A stretch of DNA of 64,000 nucleotides, from contig CM042091.1 of the NCBI GenBank assembly GCA_023512835.1, positions 43,414,107-43,478,106 of the forward strand. The letters run 5' to 3'. The notes beneath the pieces were generated by a model. The model was not told the DNA's origin and did no database searches. It was given only the letters and a program-made list of their open reading frames with translations. Below, piece after piece: positions 25,301-40,300 of the stretch. Position 1 is the stretch's first letter. Each line of letters opens with the position of its first letter. Position numbers and translations under genes: made by a program. The DNA comes from Taxillus chinensis (taxonomy: Eukaryota; Streptophyta; Magnoliopsida; Santalales; Loranthaceae).

Positions 25301-28300
25301 TGTCAATTCAAGCACAAATACAATGTGAGCAATCAGATGCAAAGTAAACTAAACAAGTTCAGCAACCTCAAAAAATATGGGTCACAACCCTGTGAGTACC
25401 AAATTCTTGGAAATGCACAAGGCACACAGAATCAGCAAAGGTACGGGGACTTAATATGCCAATAGAAAAAAAATCCTGATTCCACAAATCACCTCAAGAT
25501 ACTCCTTGTTCATTTCTTCCCAAATAATTTTCTTGTACTGTTTCTCCTCCTCATTGTGAAGATACCCTTCAACCTACAAGAGGCTGAAACTTTTTAGTGA
25601 AAATTTACAAACCAGATCGAGACAAAGTTAATGGATGCAGATATTGAAATGCCAACGCATATGAATGTAAATTATACATCTATCTTAACGGTGTAGAACC
25701 AAGTACTCAGCCTATAAGTATGGGGGAGTTAAAAAGCTCTCATATTCAATATTTGTGGTTACATTCAACGAAGAATCAGGGTGGGGGTCAATTACAAGTG
25801 CTATAGCATCCTGCCATTCTATAACCCATTGGTCAATAGGTCTCATAATGACCCCACAATACACATATGATAGTACCTTGTAAATATAGAAAGATATCTT
25901 CAAGATACTAGATGGTGTAAAACCACAAATACACATATTAAAACATGTAACACCACAAATAAAACCATTAATTTATGTTTTTTGAAACTTATATCACTTT
26001 TTAAAAATTATTTACATGTATAATTATTGAAGAAAGAAATCTTATGCATTAAATTAAGTGGTGAAAATATATTAGTCAAAAGAGAAAAAAAATATTTTAT
26101 TTTATGAATCAATCATTTAAATTTTTTTGCGTTGAAATATTACATTATTATTTTCCATCCATTTAAAAGTTTTCATTTAAGTATAAAATTTTAAAAACAG
26201 TAGGTTGCTGAGATTACTAGATTAAAATTGGATTTTATTGATGGCATGATATCGTTTCTCATATTTATTAAAATATATACAAAGCTTAAGAAGTTAATCA
26301 TGTAGCACCTGCGGAGGAAGGGTAGGAACAGATATACTAAAACTCACTGCCAGTGTCATCACGCCATCAGGGGCAGTTGCAGTAGTGTCTATTTCCTTCA
26401 TCGTGTTAATCTATTATAAGTCACTAAATAATTCGAATGGTTTCAGTTGTAGCCAACAACAATCACTGAACACCGAAATCCTCATGTCAGATCGAGGTCT
26501 CCAAGATTGCCCAAGGTCACAGCCAACATTGCCGAAATAGCCCAAGGTTGCCTTCAACATCAGTCTGTAATTGAGGTTTGTTAGGTGGCATCGCATCAGA
26601 TCTACGCAATCATGCCAAGGCAGGAGTCTTCATGTTTGGGGCTGTTGTGTGTCAACCGCAATGAAGGTAAGGCTGTTTTTCTATTTTTATTTTTATTTTT
26701 AAAAAAATGCTTTGCTTAAAAGGCATCAAAAGTATCACTCTAGACGCTTAACAGACGCTGTTCTCGTCAAAGCGTGCTCTAACCTCAAAAAACAAAGCGT
26801 GAATTCGCTTCACTTCCTAAAAGCCACTTGGATGCTTAAACGCCGCCTAAGCGGAAATGCTTTTTAAAAAAAATGCCACCTAATCGACCAGTAATCGCAT
26901 GTAGCTGAGTACGCGGGTTTTTTTGTTGACACAAGTACACCCAGTGTTTTAAAAATAAAAATGCTGTGAGAAGGAAAAAGAAAAAGAAAACACCCCAAGC
27001 ACATTCTCCCCGATCTCCCCTTATGCAAAAACAGTCAACAGTCAACAAAATAGGGTGATATCCCATGCAACTTGGTCTTCTCCAACTGGTGCTTAGTGGT
27101 TCTCCTCCACTTCTCTTCTACCAATTTCTCAAATCACAAACCCTAGAAACAAATTTATTTAAATTTTTGCATTTTCCATTTTTATGTCAGATTGTGGTTA
27201 GCTTAACTACTAAACTAAATTGCATAACTTAAAAATGAAATTGTTGATTGAGTGAAAGTGAACATGACTGCTCCAAGGCAGTCATCGCATGAACTTTTTC
27301 CTAAAGTGTTAACAAACTCAAGATCGGCTCAAAAAAAACCATTTATATTCATTCATTTAAAAATAGTAATATTTGAAAAGCTAAAATTTTTATTTGAGAA
27401 CATAAACAAACAAGCTCGAACAAGTTAGTGTTCGGCTCATTTATGTTCACAAATATTAATAATTATATTCACAAAAAAATATAATTATAGTCGCAAAAAA
27501 TTATTCGCAAACGGGTATTTTTTCCATATGTTAATTTTAAATTTTTTGAATAAGCAAGTATTTTTGTTCAATCGAACGAAAAAAGAAATGAAATGAATAA
27601 ACAATTAAATTCTCAAATAAATAAACAAATGAACTTATTTGTCCATATAATTCATTCAAAATAAATATGAAAAAATATTCACGAAGAGTCGAATGAATGA
27701 ACAAATGGACAGTCTTTTTTCGCAAACAATTGTTCAGGCGCGGTTGGCGAAGAATTATTCAGGAGTTGTTCATGAACATAAACAAACTCAAACACCTTGA
27801 TTTCAAGCACGTGTTCGGCTCGATTCGTTAATGAACAGTACCAAGACAAGCTTGACATCTTAAAAATCAGTTTAGTTCACCTTGAAGCTAAAATTATGTT
27901 TTTTTAACTATATATCATTAAGATTGTGTTAATCCACACCTTTTTTCCAATCATAATTGCAAGGTAGTCAAAAGTGCTAGGCGCACTTAAAGCGCACAGG
28001 GTATCCTGTCGCTTTAAGCGCAAAAAAAGCGCTCGCTTTATTGAAGCAAAGCGCACAAGAAATATATATTATTTAATATATAACTATATATTAAATAAGA
28101 TATATCCATGTATAGTGATGCTTAAAAGCTTGAAAACAAATAATATAATTATATCTTACTTACTTATGGACTAAGTTTAAATAATTTTATTATTTAATAT
28201 AACTATATCTTACTTAGAGATTTAAGTTTAAATAATTTTATTATTTAATATAAATTATATAACTCTATTTTACTGGATTAAAGTATTAAACTTAAATAAA

Positions 28301-31300
28301 AATTATTTAATAATAATTATATAGGTTTTCCATTGGCTGTGATTTTTACCTGGGTCAATTATGAAGTCAAATAAATCAGGCTTAACGAAATAGGTGACCC
28401 AATATCTTAGCCCGTAAGTAAATTAATGCTGAAGATGACCCCGATGACGGAAGAGTTCACGTCGATGGAGGAAGAGGACGTCGAGGTCGTCGTCGTCGTC
28501 GCAGAGGTCTTTCGTCATCGTCGTCGAGGTTGTCTGTCGCGGTTGTCGTTGTCGAGGTTGTCTGTCGGGGTTGTCGTCATCGTTGCAGAGGTCGAGGTCG
28601 TCGTCGCAGTGGTCTTCCGTCGTCGTCGTCTTCCGCCGTCGTCATCTTCCGCCGTTGTCGTCGTCGTCGCAGAGGTAGTCGCCGTCGTCGAGGTCATGCA
28701 GAGATCGCGTCGATGGAGGCACAGATCGTGTCTCGTCTGCGTCACGTGACGCCAGCGAGCAAGGCACGCGCTTCTCGCGTTGACAAAAAGCCCACGAAGC
28801 GCGGCAAGGCGCGCGCTTCACTGAAGGCGCTGCACCTTGCCCCCTCTCAGGCGATGGACCTCCCTAGCGCTGCGCTTCATGCGCTTAAGCGCTGGGGCGA
28901 GCGCTTTTGACTACACTGCATAATTGTTTTTCTTTTTTACTACGAAGTTTCCTGAAGAGGAATAATAAAGATATCTCCAGAAAAATAGAATACCTACTTA
29001 CAAAATTAAACATCTATAGACAGTATTTACCCATAAAATAAAGAAAACATTTATAGCCCTTTTGAAAATTAGAGTACAATGGTCAAATTTATAAAACCTA
29101 AAACCTTATAGCAAATCTTAAGAGCCGAGGGATATTATAGAAGAGTAATAACATCCTCAAAGGAGTTTTGATAGTCAATGATATAAATAGGCATTCGATT
29201 AATAAGATAAATAATATTTATGACGGCATCCACTCAAAAATATTTAGAAACTTTCATTATAAAGTATAAAGCCCAAGCCACTTCAAGGAAATATTCTCAA
29301 CCTCATAGGAATCTTATTAGCAACCTGAATAAACTTAATTGCTGAGAATCGAAGAGAAGTAATTAGAGAAAAACTACTAATCATATGATCAGTAGCTCCG
29401 GATCAAATATACAAATGTTCTCATAAGAGGAAAACAAATCCAATTTAAAAGCACCTTGGGACACTCTAGTCACATGAGAAGAAAAATATTAAGAAAAACT
29501 TTTATTTGGTGTAGCCATGTCAACCTTCTCAGTTTCACTAAACTTGCGAATGTTAACCAAGTGAACAAAGAAATTGATACACCAAAAGAACTCCAAGTAG
29601 TAATCAATGGAGACTAACTAAGGTGTTAACACATGTCACATTAGTAACGCCAAATAAACTGGAGGACAAAGAAACGGACAAAGACAGACCAACTTACACC
29701 AAATAAAACCAACAACGATTTGGTAATGTCTCCACAGTAGCATGCTAGGAATGGCAATTCTAACCCAATCTGTTTCGTCCCATCCCAAAGTGACAACGGG
29801 GCAAGCACAAGTATTGGCCGACCCAGCCCGCCCCGACCTATTTAATTATTTCTAAATAGTTTTAACTTAAAATACCTGCCCCGTCCCACCACACTATTTA
29901 ATCCAGCCATGTCCCGACCCAAATTCATCCGGGGCGAGTTCGAGTCACCCACTACTTAGTCCTGACCCGTCCCGTTGCCCTCCCTAGTAGCAACGACCGA
30001 TGGTCACAGGAAAGGCAATGGCAGTGACGTTGATGTCCAACAACAGTAACATTGGATGATGGCAGCAAATACAATGACAATCAAAGAAACGATGATAACA
30101 AGAGCAAAGAGCCAAAGAACAACCGAGACTCTCACCCGAAGTTGCACACAATGACCTCTGCCAGTAGCTCGTCACTTGCACTAGTCAATAATGATGGGAG
30201 CGGGGACGAGCAATAACATAAAAGTCGGCAACAACTGGAATTTTTGTCCCAATCGCACGACTCTAATGGATCTAAAAAACACTGCTCGCTCACACAAGGG
30301 AAGAGCCGACAGAAAGGCTCTTGGGTGGGGAGTGGGGGACACGATAAATTAGGGAAAAAACATGTTTTGATATGATACCAAGTAGAAAAGAATATAGAAA
30401 AAATAATTTTTTCTTATATTTTATTGAGTGAATACAACCATGTATATATAAGAATAATTACAATTAACTTGGGTAAGAAACTCTATTTAGATAACCCACA
30501 AATCACACGAGTAATCTACCCTAAATTAATGGTGGCTAAATTCTACAATTGTAATACAAAAATACAACTCTTACCAATTTTTCTGCATTGGAAACCTAAA
30601 ATCAAGTTGACTTTTTTTAGGTTGTCTGGTTTCACATGGGAAATTCTTTCCAAAAACAAAGAAGTATTTCTAAAGAGAAAAATTAATTAACTTCACACAT
30701 ATCAAGTAAAGAGAACATATTTAGTAAGCCTTGAGAGCTTATGAGAAAACAGAAATTATATATCAAATGAAAACATGTAAATTGAAATAGGATAGAAATA
30801 AAAATAGAAACTTATGCGGCACACCTCAAAATCATCAATATCAGAAAATCTTTCTGATTCATCCAAGTTTTTATCGCTCATCTGATCCGCCTCATGAAAG
30901 TCAACATCCGGATTGTCATTAACAGTACATATCTTAACCCCTAGATCAAAATACATATTTTCAAAGAAATTTAAGCACTTGACCAAATTGACTGTGCTAT
31001 TAAAACATCAACTATCAGCACTTACACGCTCTACAAGCTTGCAAGGAGATTTAACCAAGAGAGTGAGTGTTTGATTTACCAGCACTTCCACGCTCTACAA
31101 GTTGTACTCTTTCACTTCCACTGAGGCTTGGGATGTCAGAATCATTCTCAAACTAGTTAACAAGAAAAAGCAATAAATAAATTAGCAACAGTAACTAAGC
31201 ATAAGACTTAAAACATATTCGTTACATTGCCATAAATTTCACCACCAAGCATGGATGATTTGGGCTATCTCACTACATTCTTAAGGTTGAAGTTCACTAC

Positions 31301-34300
31301 TATGATACTGGCATTTCCGTCTATTAGAAAAAGTAAATTCTTGATATATTGGCATATATAGGGCTTCATGATGGCACTTACAAATAATAAGAAATGAAAT
31401 ATCCTTTATGATCGTAAATTTAGAGAGATTGTTGGAAAGTTGAATTGTCTTACCAGTGCTCATATTTCACTTGTTGTTAGTATAGTGAGTTGGCTCTTTG
31501 GCAGGCAGCCCTTCAAATTATTCATATTTAAAACAAAATCCTGGCTAGTTTACCACTATCAATGACAACTCCACTTGTCTAGGTACTTTAACCCAGATTC
31601 TTTGGAAGTAGCAGAATACTCACATTTAGATTGGGTTTACTGACTTATTGGTCATCAATTCATTTCAAGTTATTATGTTTCTTGGGTAAAAATCTTGTAT
31701 CATGGAATATCAAGAAACAATATGTAGATTCCCACTCTTGAGATAAGACTGAGTATCAAGCAATAAGTAATGTTACAAGAGATCTACAATAGTTGGTTGA
31801 GATTTGGTTACACATAATTGGAGTGTTTATACTTAATTGTATGACCAGTTTGTTATGCATATCACCAATAATCTAGTTTACCACAAACAAACAAAGCATA
31901 TTGGGGTTGATTGTTACTTTATCCGTGAGAAGATGGGTAAAAACAAGGTCAACTAGTCCATATCAATTCAAAGATATGTAAAAAGGAGGTTCAACTAGTT
32001 CATATCAACTCTAAGAAGCAGCTAGCTGACTTATTCATCAAGCCTCTTAAACATATGGAAGGATAAGTGTTCTTTGGTATAATGTAGCAATTTGGGCCTT
32101 TTAACCTAACTAGCTCTAAGCCCATATATCACCCTATATATAAATATGATCTCTCAGCAGTGTTGTGTGTCATTTTAAATGGCAATTAATCGATTACATT
32201 TTCTTCTGAAGCTTCTTTAGCCATTCTCTCCATCTCAGCACGCTGGAAAGCTGGAGGTTCTGATCCTCCATCCAGACCACCTGAAAGCTTGATGAACTGC
32301 ATGCAACAACCATAACATGCGTGAGTCACAGGCAAAGCTAAAGCATTGAAACCGAAAGGTAGAAGAGTGAAGAAGATAGTTACATCATCATGACAATCTT
32401 TACATAGCCCATGAGCAAATGGAGTTATTCCACTATCTTTCTTGTGTATACAAAGCAATTCACATATCCCAGAAACTCGGGAGCCAATAACTTCATGTTC
32501 AGTACACAATCTTTCAAGTTCTTCCGCCTTTGTGTTGAACTCCTCGATCTAATTATAAAGGAGATTCATGGAAACAGTAAATATAAAATTATGACACCAG
32601 CATGGAGTCACCTGGAATATAGAAAACTGAAATTTGATGAAATATTAATATTCTATAAGGTGACTGTACTACTAATATCAGCCAGTTGGCCTTCAACTCA
32701 TCAACAGATACGGGGTAAGGAAGGAAAACTTAAAATTGCCCAATTTCCAAACTCATGTAACTTAATGGGAATATGCTTCATCATGGGATAACTAGTCAAA
32801 CAAAGCAGAAGCATTACCTCAAAGAGACAGCAGAAAAGAATGTGACAAAAAAAAAAGAGAAAGCCTGAGATCAGGTAGGAAGGAGTGTCACAGTTTCCCA
32901 GCATCCACCTCAATTTTTATGTATTAGTCCGGATACTAGTGCTACAAACTAAAATTTGAAGAATAACAAAGTTTGCTTCAAGTAAATCTATATAATATAT
33001 CATATGATACATGGTAGATAGTTAACATACCGTCAAGCTCCCTGATTCAGTATTCTCAAATTCAATCAACCGCTTTGTCAGGGTAGCTTCACAAACATGC
33101 ACAACTTTTATCTGATAAAAATTCAAAATAAACATGATGTAAGGAGAAATGGACTACACAAACCTCATAAGTTCTCAGATAAGCAGGAACCAAACAAACG
33201 GAAATAAGAAGTGAATTATATGGATAATTCATTCCCAAAACTATATTTTAACACTTTATTGATAAGTAAATTTTTGGGTATATTAAACTTAACTTCCCGC
33301 AGGCTTACTTGAATTTTAGGTTGCCTCCCTGCCTTTTTAATGCCACCACTCTGTTGAATGCTGATTATGAACTACCTATTTTCAATGCTGATTCCATAAG
33401 CACATTTTAGCATTAATGATCATTAATCATTTATCATAGGTGTTGTTAAACAACTATGAGTGCCCTGACATTTAATCCGGTCAACTTTGAAAGCAAAAGG
33501 CTTTCTCTGCAGTTTTCCAAAATTTAAGGCATATTGGTCCAAGGGACAAAGAGAAGACCATACATTTCACTCAGTACTTGAAAGTTGCAAGGATAAACCC
33601 CCGAATTACTGGTACCACTCATCTTTGCAGATTGAACGGATGTCACCACCAGGTACACCAGATGACTCACTAATCAAGGTGGTCGAATGACTAAAACTAG
33701 TCAAGTAGAGATGATGCATGGCAGGTAGCAAAAAAGGATGGACTGATAAGTGCAAAGGAAAAGGGCCAGACTAAGAGCCAAAAAGGATAAGAGCACAGAA
33801 GCACCCAAAATCATAGATACCAACCAACGCATGAACACAACCAAAAGCGGAAGGACTGGAGGCAGTGGCTGAAACGCCTAATTTTAGAGTTGGTCTTTCT
33901 TAAGAAATAAAATTGGTGCAAATGTGCTTACGATTCCACAGACTTCAGGCCTTTACCAATGATTCCATCATTACCTAAATTATTTATGTAAAAGATTGAG
34001 AATGGAGAGCCTACTTTCGATCAGAAAGTCGCACATTTTTCACATTCTGAAACATGCTTCTCAATGACCTTGATCTCATTAATACAATTTTGGCCTAAGA
34101 GTTTAAATAATTCTTTAATCAGGAAAGAAGAATTTATTAACCACTAAGACAGTGGGAAATCAAGGTTCTAAAATACAGAAAAGAATCTTTTATAAATATT
34201 TTGTAAAGCAAAAAATACAGATTATTCGGGATTAACCAGGATTATTCGAGATTAATCAGTATAAATGTTTGCTATATTTAATAAATAAATGTTTTATATT

Positions 34301-37300
34301 TAATTTGTGTTATTACCTAGCTTTTTTGCTATTGTTGGTTTCAATTTCCCACTATGTTTGTTATTCTAATTTGCGTCATTGTCAACTTTTTTGGCTCATG
34401 GTCTTTTTAATTTCTTACGGAGGAATGTCCCCATATATATAACATCACATACAGGACAAATATAGTATGTTACTAATTGCTTTGCTAATAAACTTCAAAT
34501 CTAACCCTCCTAAGTACAATGAGGTTATCAATCTACTCCCCCGCATTCTTACAGGGAGGGCATCTGAACACGACAGAGCATTCCAACCTGCTAGCCTCTA
34601 TTCAATCCTCTTTACCAAAGGATCCCATAGGGCGCGGGTCTTGAAGGGGTCTCCCAACGGCAGCCCAAGATAAGTAAGAGACAACTGCCCAAGGCATTAA
34701 CCAAGCAACCAAGTTGAACGGTTCCATCCACTCACTCTTTGCCCCATTAACACAACCCCAAAACAGCCTCAAAACACAACTATCTGGAGGTTGATGATGC
34801 TTTCCTCCCGAGCATCTCAGCATCTCATTAAGAAAAAAGAGAAAGAGATGGTGACGGTGGCCTCTCCCCGACTGACAGTGAAACCCTCCCACAACCAATT
34901 CCCACAGCCAAAGCCACCATCTCACTACACACCTTCATGACAACAAAAGAGGAGATAATGGATCCCCTTGCCTGAAACCCTTAGATGCACCAAAGAACGA
35001 ACACCCATCAATTATTTAGGAGAGCAAAACTGGTTGTGGAAATGCACTGTCGAATCCACCCCCACCGACTTCTCCCCAAACACCATTTGTCACATTGTTT
35101 GAGACAAGAAACTCCAGTTGACGCTATCATAAGCATTCTCAGAATTTAATTAATAGCCTCGAAAACTACAAAAACATCCCTCAAATAAACATATCTAATT
35201 GTGCAAGAAATTCAGAAATTTCTACTTCAGCAACAAAAGTCCATCAATTTCTGAGACTTTCCCCTGCAACCATTGTACTCATCACCACAAGCTTCAAGCT
35301 CTCCCAAATTATAACTAAGGCAAAATGATGAAAATGAGGATATATAATATAAATTTTCAAATGGCTATCAAAAAAATTAGTTCCAAAAAAACTATTCACA
35401 ATAATGGAAAAATAATAATAATAATAATAAATCTCACCATAGGAAAACATACTAAAATAATCTGTAAGAAACCTCCCAAATTTTACTTTGCTCCACAATC
35501 CTATAATCTAGAATAAAACTTGGCAGAGTTGTGGAAGGAGGTAGCTAGCCAACCTACTGATATACGGTGAACTTTTTTTTTATAAGATCTTTATTGAAAA
35601 AACCTAGTCCACAAGAAATGCACAAAAGCCAGAGAATGAGAGAACAATCAGCTCAAAGAGAGCAACAACAACGAAAAACAACCAAGAACAAACATTAAAA
35701 ATACAGAAAAAGTGAAAACAACCCTTTGTTCATAACTCAAATTGATTGAAGCGCCTTCATCAAGGTATTGGACCCCAACCAATCCAAAATCTGAATAAAG
35801 GCATAATTTAGCATCGTGGACTCATATCAAAGACAAATCAAGATGATAATGATTTGCTCCAGACTTTTCCAAATCTATAGAAAATAACATAAGACTAAGG
35901 CACTATTTGACCAAGCAGTGGTGGTTGGTGTTTGCCAATCCAACCATTCAACAAGTCCAGCATTTCCTTTCCATTTTCCAGGAACCAACATCTCTTCCTC
36001 CAACACCCTCAACACACTCCATTCCCCTCTTTTCGAATTCCCGTCCACCCAACCTACGGCCTCATCGCTATCCCTATCACCATAAAACTGAGATCTAAAA
36101 ACAAACTTTGGAATTATTGAAAGCAGGCCTCATCAGATCAAGTTCCAATCCCTTTGCCAATCTGGTATTATTGGTTACAAAGAAGGACTAAAGCTAACGT
36201 ATGTGTGTGGACTATTGCCCACTCAATAGCCTCATGGTGCCAAATAAATACCTAATTCTAGTAGTCGAAGAATTATTGTTCGAGTTACATTAGGCCTTAA
36301 TTTTTTCCAAAATCAATCCCAAGTTAGGTTATTACCAAATCAAGATACATACTGCTGACATCTACAAGACAACTTTTCGGACCCACTCTAGATACTAAGA
36401 GTTCTTGATCATTTCCTTTCAGTTAACCAATGCACCATATACTTTTCAAGACGTAATGAATGACTTCATCAGGCCTTATCTTCGTAAATTTGTTGTCTTC
36501 TTTAATGACATACTGCTGTACAGCCCTTCTAACGAATTACACGTGCATGTCAATCTAATCATGTGCCTCCTTCAAGCAAACCAATTCTATGCTAAGCCAT
36601 CTAAGTGCACTTTCAACCATCCGCAAATCTCACTTTTTGGGTCATATTATCACTACCAAGGGGGTGTCTGTGGATCAAGAAAATATTGAGGCTGTAACTA
36701 AATGGCCCATGCCCCTTTCGATGAAGGAGTTACGGGGCTTTCTTGGCTTAACAGGTTACTACCACTGATTTGTCAAAGATTATGGCCTTTTTGTCAAACA
36801 ATTGACTGAATTGACCAAGAAGGATGCATTCCACTGGACCAACGAGGCTAACCAGGGCTTCAATCACCTCAAATCTGCCCTAACTACTGTACCCATTCTC
36901 TTGTAGCCAAATTTTGCAGAGCCTTTTACTGTTGAATGTGATGCTTCCACAAATGGTGTTGGCGCAATCCTTATACAATTTGGACATCCAGTGGCTTATT
37001 TTAGCAAGGGCTTTTCCTTCTCCAACAGACTTAAATCAACTTATGATCATGAGTTGCTTGATTTGGTGCTAGCTTTGCAAAAGTAGTGGCACTATCTCAT
37101 GGGGTCTAAATTTATTATTTGCCCTGATTAAGTCTTTCTCGTTTGTTTCTTGGAGCAGTGTATATCTACTAGCACACAACAATGACTTCTGATAAAACTA
37201 CTACCCTTTGATTTTGTCATTCATTACAAGCGTGGCTTGGAAAATTCAGGTGCAGATGCTCTCTCCCAATGCCCTCAACAAGCTAACTTCTTGGCTTTCA

Positions 37301-40300
37301 CTATTCTAGTCACCAATGATTTTCATAACTGGTCTTGTTGCAACAATATCCCTTCACTAACCATATTATGCAGTCTAAAATCCAAGACATTCATGCTTAT
37401 CAGGATTTTTCTTGGATTGGGGACAAACACTTTTTTAGGACCACTTGGTGGTTCCAAATGATAAAGCATTGAAACACAAATTTTGTATGAAGCCAATAAC
37501 ACACTAGTTGCTGGTCATGGAGGTTTTCTCAAGACTTTAAAACGAGAATCATCTACATTTTATTGGCCCCACCTCAAGATTGTTGTAAGTCAATATGTGC
37601 AAGCTTGTGTGATCTATTAGCGGGCTAAATACCAATCAGCAACACCTGGGCCCTAGAGGGCTTTTAAATCCTTTGTCTATTTCAAAACAAGTATGGGAAG
37701 ATATCTCACTTGATTTTGTTACAAGATTGCTTAAATCTGGTGGTTTGAATGTCCTTGTTGTCGTGGATCGTTTAAGCAAGTATGTCCATTTCATCGGTTT
37801 GTCTCATCCTTATATGCAAAATCGTTCACGGCCTAATTTTATCAAGATATTACCCTACTCCATGGTCTGCTACGATCTATTATATCATATTGTGATCAGG
37901 CGTTTGTGAGTTCTTTTTCGACATAACTCTTCAAACTTAGTAAAACAAAGCTACGAACGACTTCTACTTATCACCAGCAAATCGACGACCAAAGAAGTTG
38001 TTAATCATTGCCTGGAGACTTATCTTCGATGCTTTGCCAGGGAGAAGCCATGAAATGGAGCAAGTTTTTTGCCTTGGGCTGAATATTATTTTAATACAGG
38101 TTATCACTCTTCTGCTGGCATGAGCCCCTTTAAAATTGTCTATGGATGGTATGCTCCTCTTGTCCCTTTTGTTCGCAAGGAAACTCAATTACCTGATCTG
38201 GAAGAGCTTCTTTCTTTCCGCGATGAGATGATATGCATTCTCAAACAGAATTTATTAAATGCCCAAAAACAACTGAAGCAAGCTACCAATTTTCATCACC
38301 AGCAGGAAGTGCATTTTGATGTCGGAATTGGTTTTCTTACAGCTACAGCCTTACCACCAAGCATCTCTTGCTAGACGTGCTGAACAGAAATTACCACCAC
38401 CTCATTATTTTGGACCCTACCAAAATTCTATGCAAATTAGGCCCTATGGCCTATGAATTAGAGCTTCCTCTTGCTTCAAAAATCCATCCAGTTTTTTATG
38501 CCTCCCTTCTTCATCCAGTTCAAGGTACTTATGTGGATGTTTTGAATGCTTCCTCCAATTAATGCTGATTTTTAACTTACTGTCCTAGAAGATTATATCT
38601 CATCATTGGAAGAAGTTTGGTGAGCTCAAACAGCAATTCCTTTTGTTCTAACTTGAGGACAAGTCATCTTTTCGGAGGGGTGCAATGTTAAATGTCATGA
38701 CAAGCCTTGGATGACTCAGGCAATTATTACTTATGAGGAAAAGAAAAGGGCTGTTAATTATTAGATGTTTTTCTTTTTCCTGTTTATTTCCTTTTGTGTC
38801 ATGAGTCTGGGAGTTAAGAATAGGATAGTTATAAAAGCATTATTGTCATCATGGAAGTAGTGAAATAATAGGGAGTTAGTAACAAAGTGGGAAGTTAGTG
38901 AATTAGTGAGATTAGTGACTTGTATGCCTATTTATTTCCTTGTCACCATCCTTTGTAAATCAAGTTTGAATTAATGAAATTAGTGTGCATGTGCATTTGC
39001 CTCTTGCTAGATTCTAGCATAGAATGATCTCCTATCATTCTTTCTTGCAACTACTCTCATATGAAATAGCATAGCTCAAGGGACTCTTATTGCCAAAACC
39101 TTTATAGAACAACAAAAGATTTGAACAACTTCCAGCTCCAATTAAGATAAATATTATATCTAACAGCTTTCCAACCCTCTCAAGTCAAATCTTCTATAAT
39201 ACAAAGAACTTTAATACCTTTAAACATTTTGAAGTCACATCTTCTATAACAAAAGGAAAGAATAAGAACAATCAAAGCTCACCACAATTATAACACTATG
39301 TCCAAACAGTTTTTAAAACATAAGTCTTACAATGTCTAACTTGGAACACTTAAGGCCATGTGAAAGGGAAGCTATGTATAATGCTGCACCACATAATCCA
39401 CTAGGTTTCCTCCCTGTCTGAAAACAAAATAATAAAAACAATAAAAATGAAATCAATAAGATAGGCAACTTCTCAAACCTTAATAACTAAATCTTACACA
39501 AACTTGAATCAGCAAAAACATTAAAAAAAGATAACAAAACAAAACAAAATTTACAAAAAATAAATAAATAAATTGTTTATATTTCCAAAATTCAGAAAAT
39601 AAACATACACAGGCGCAACAAAACCTGCATCCAATCCCGTTTCATGCTTGCTATAATGCGCAGCGCCGTTCTTGAGATCTCCATATTGGATCCTCCTGGT
39701 AAACCTACAATGTAAAGGTAGCTATGAATTATACTTAAATTAAATTCCACGAGGAACACATGGTAAAAATTATAAACAGAAGTAGATTAATCTAACCATG
39801 TGACTAGTATTATACACAATTTTAAGCATCCTTACACTAGGGAAATGTCAAAAATAATTTAGACAGAGAAGCAATTTATCAGATAAGTCTAAATTTGAAG
39901 AGAGCAACAAATTTACCTCCCATAAATCGATGAATAAAAAGGCTAGGATCAACAGGTCTTTGGACAATGGGGTGCTCCCTAAGAGACAATTTCTCGCAAA
40001 GCTGCAAAAATACAGCACCTAGCACATACCTGAGCAGAACCAGTAACAAACCATCAAATGTTTAATAAGGCAAAGTGAAAGCCAAATCAATTTCTCAGCA
40101 GGTTACAGCATTCAAGCTTACACGTTTACTTTCAGGTACTCGGAAAAATCTATAAGGAGAAATGGTTTCGAATTTTGCCTGCAAAGAAGTTCCAATTGAA
40201 TAATTAGTCTAGATTTTCTACTGCTAACATTTTATCTTACAATCTAGTTACAATAGCTGGAAAATGGAAACACCGATTTCAATGGATGCTACTCTAGCCT

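Noticed and set aside
28426..28910. Open frames of 107 and 126 codons on the plus strand and 76 on the minus strand
   Set aside because: They arise from the GTC trinucleotide array inside a hAT element; composition is a single repeated codon pattern on both strands.
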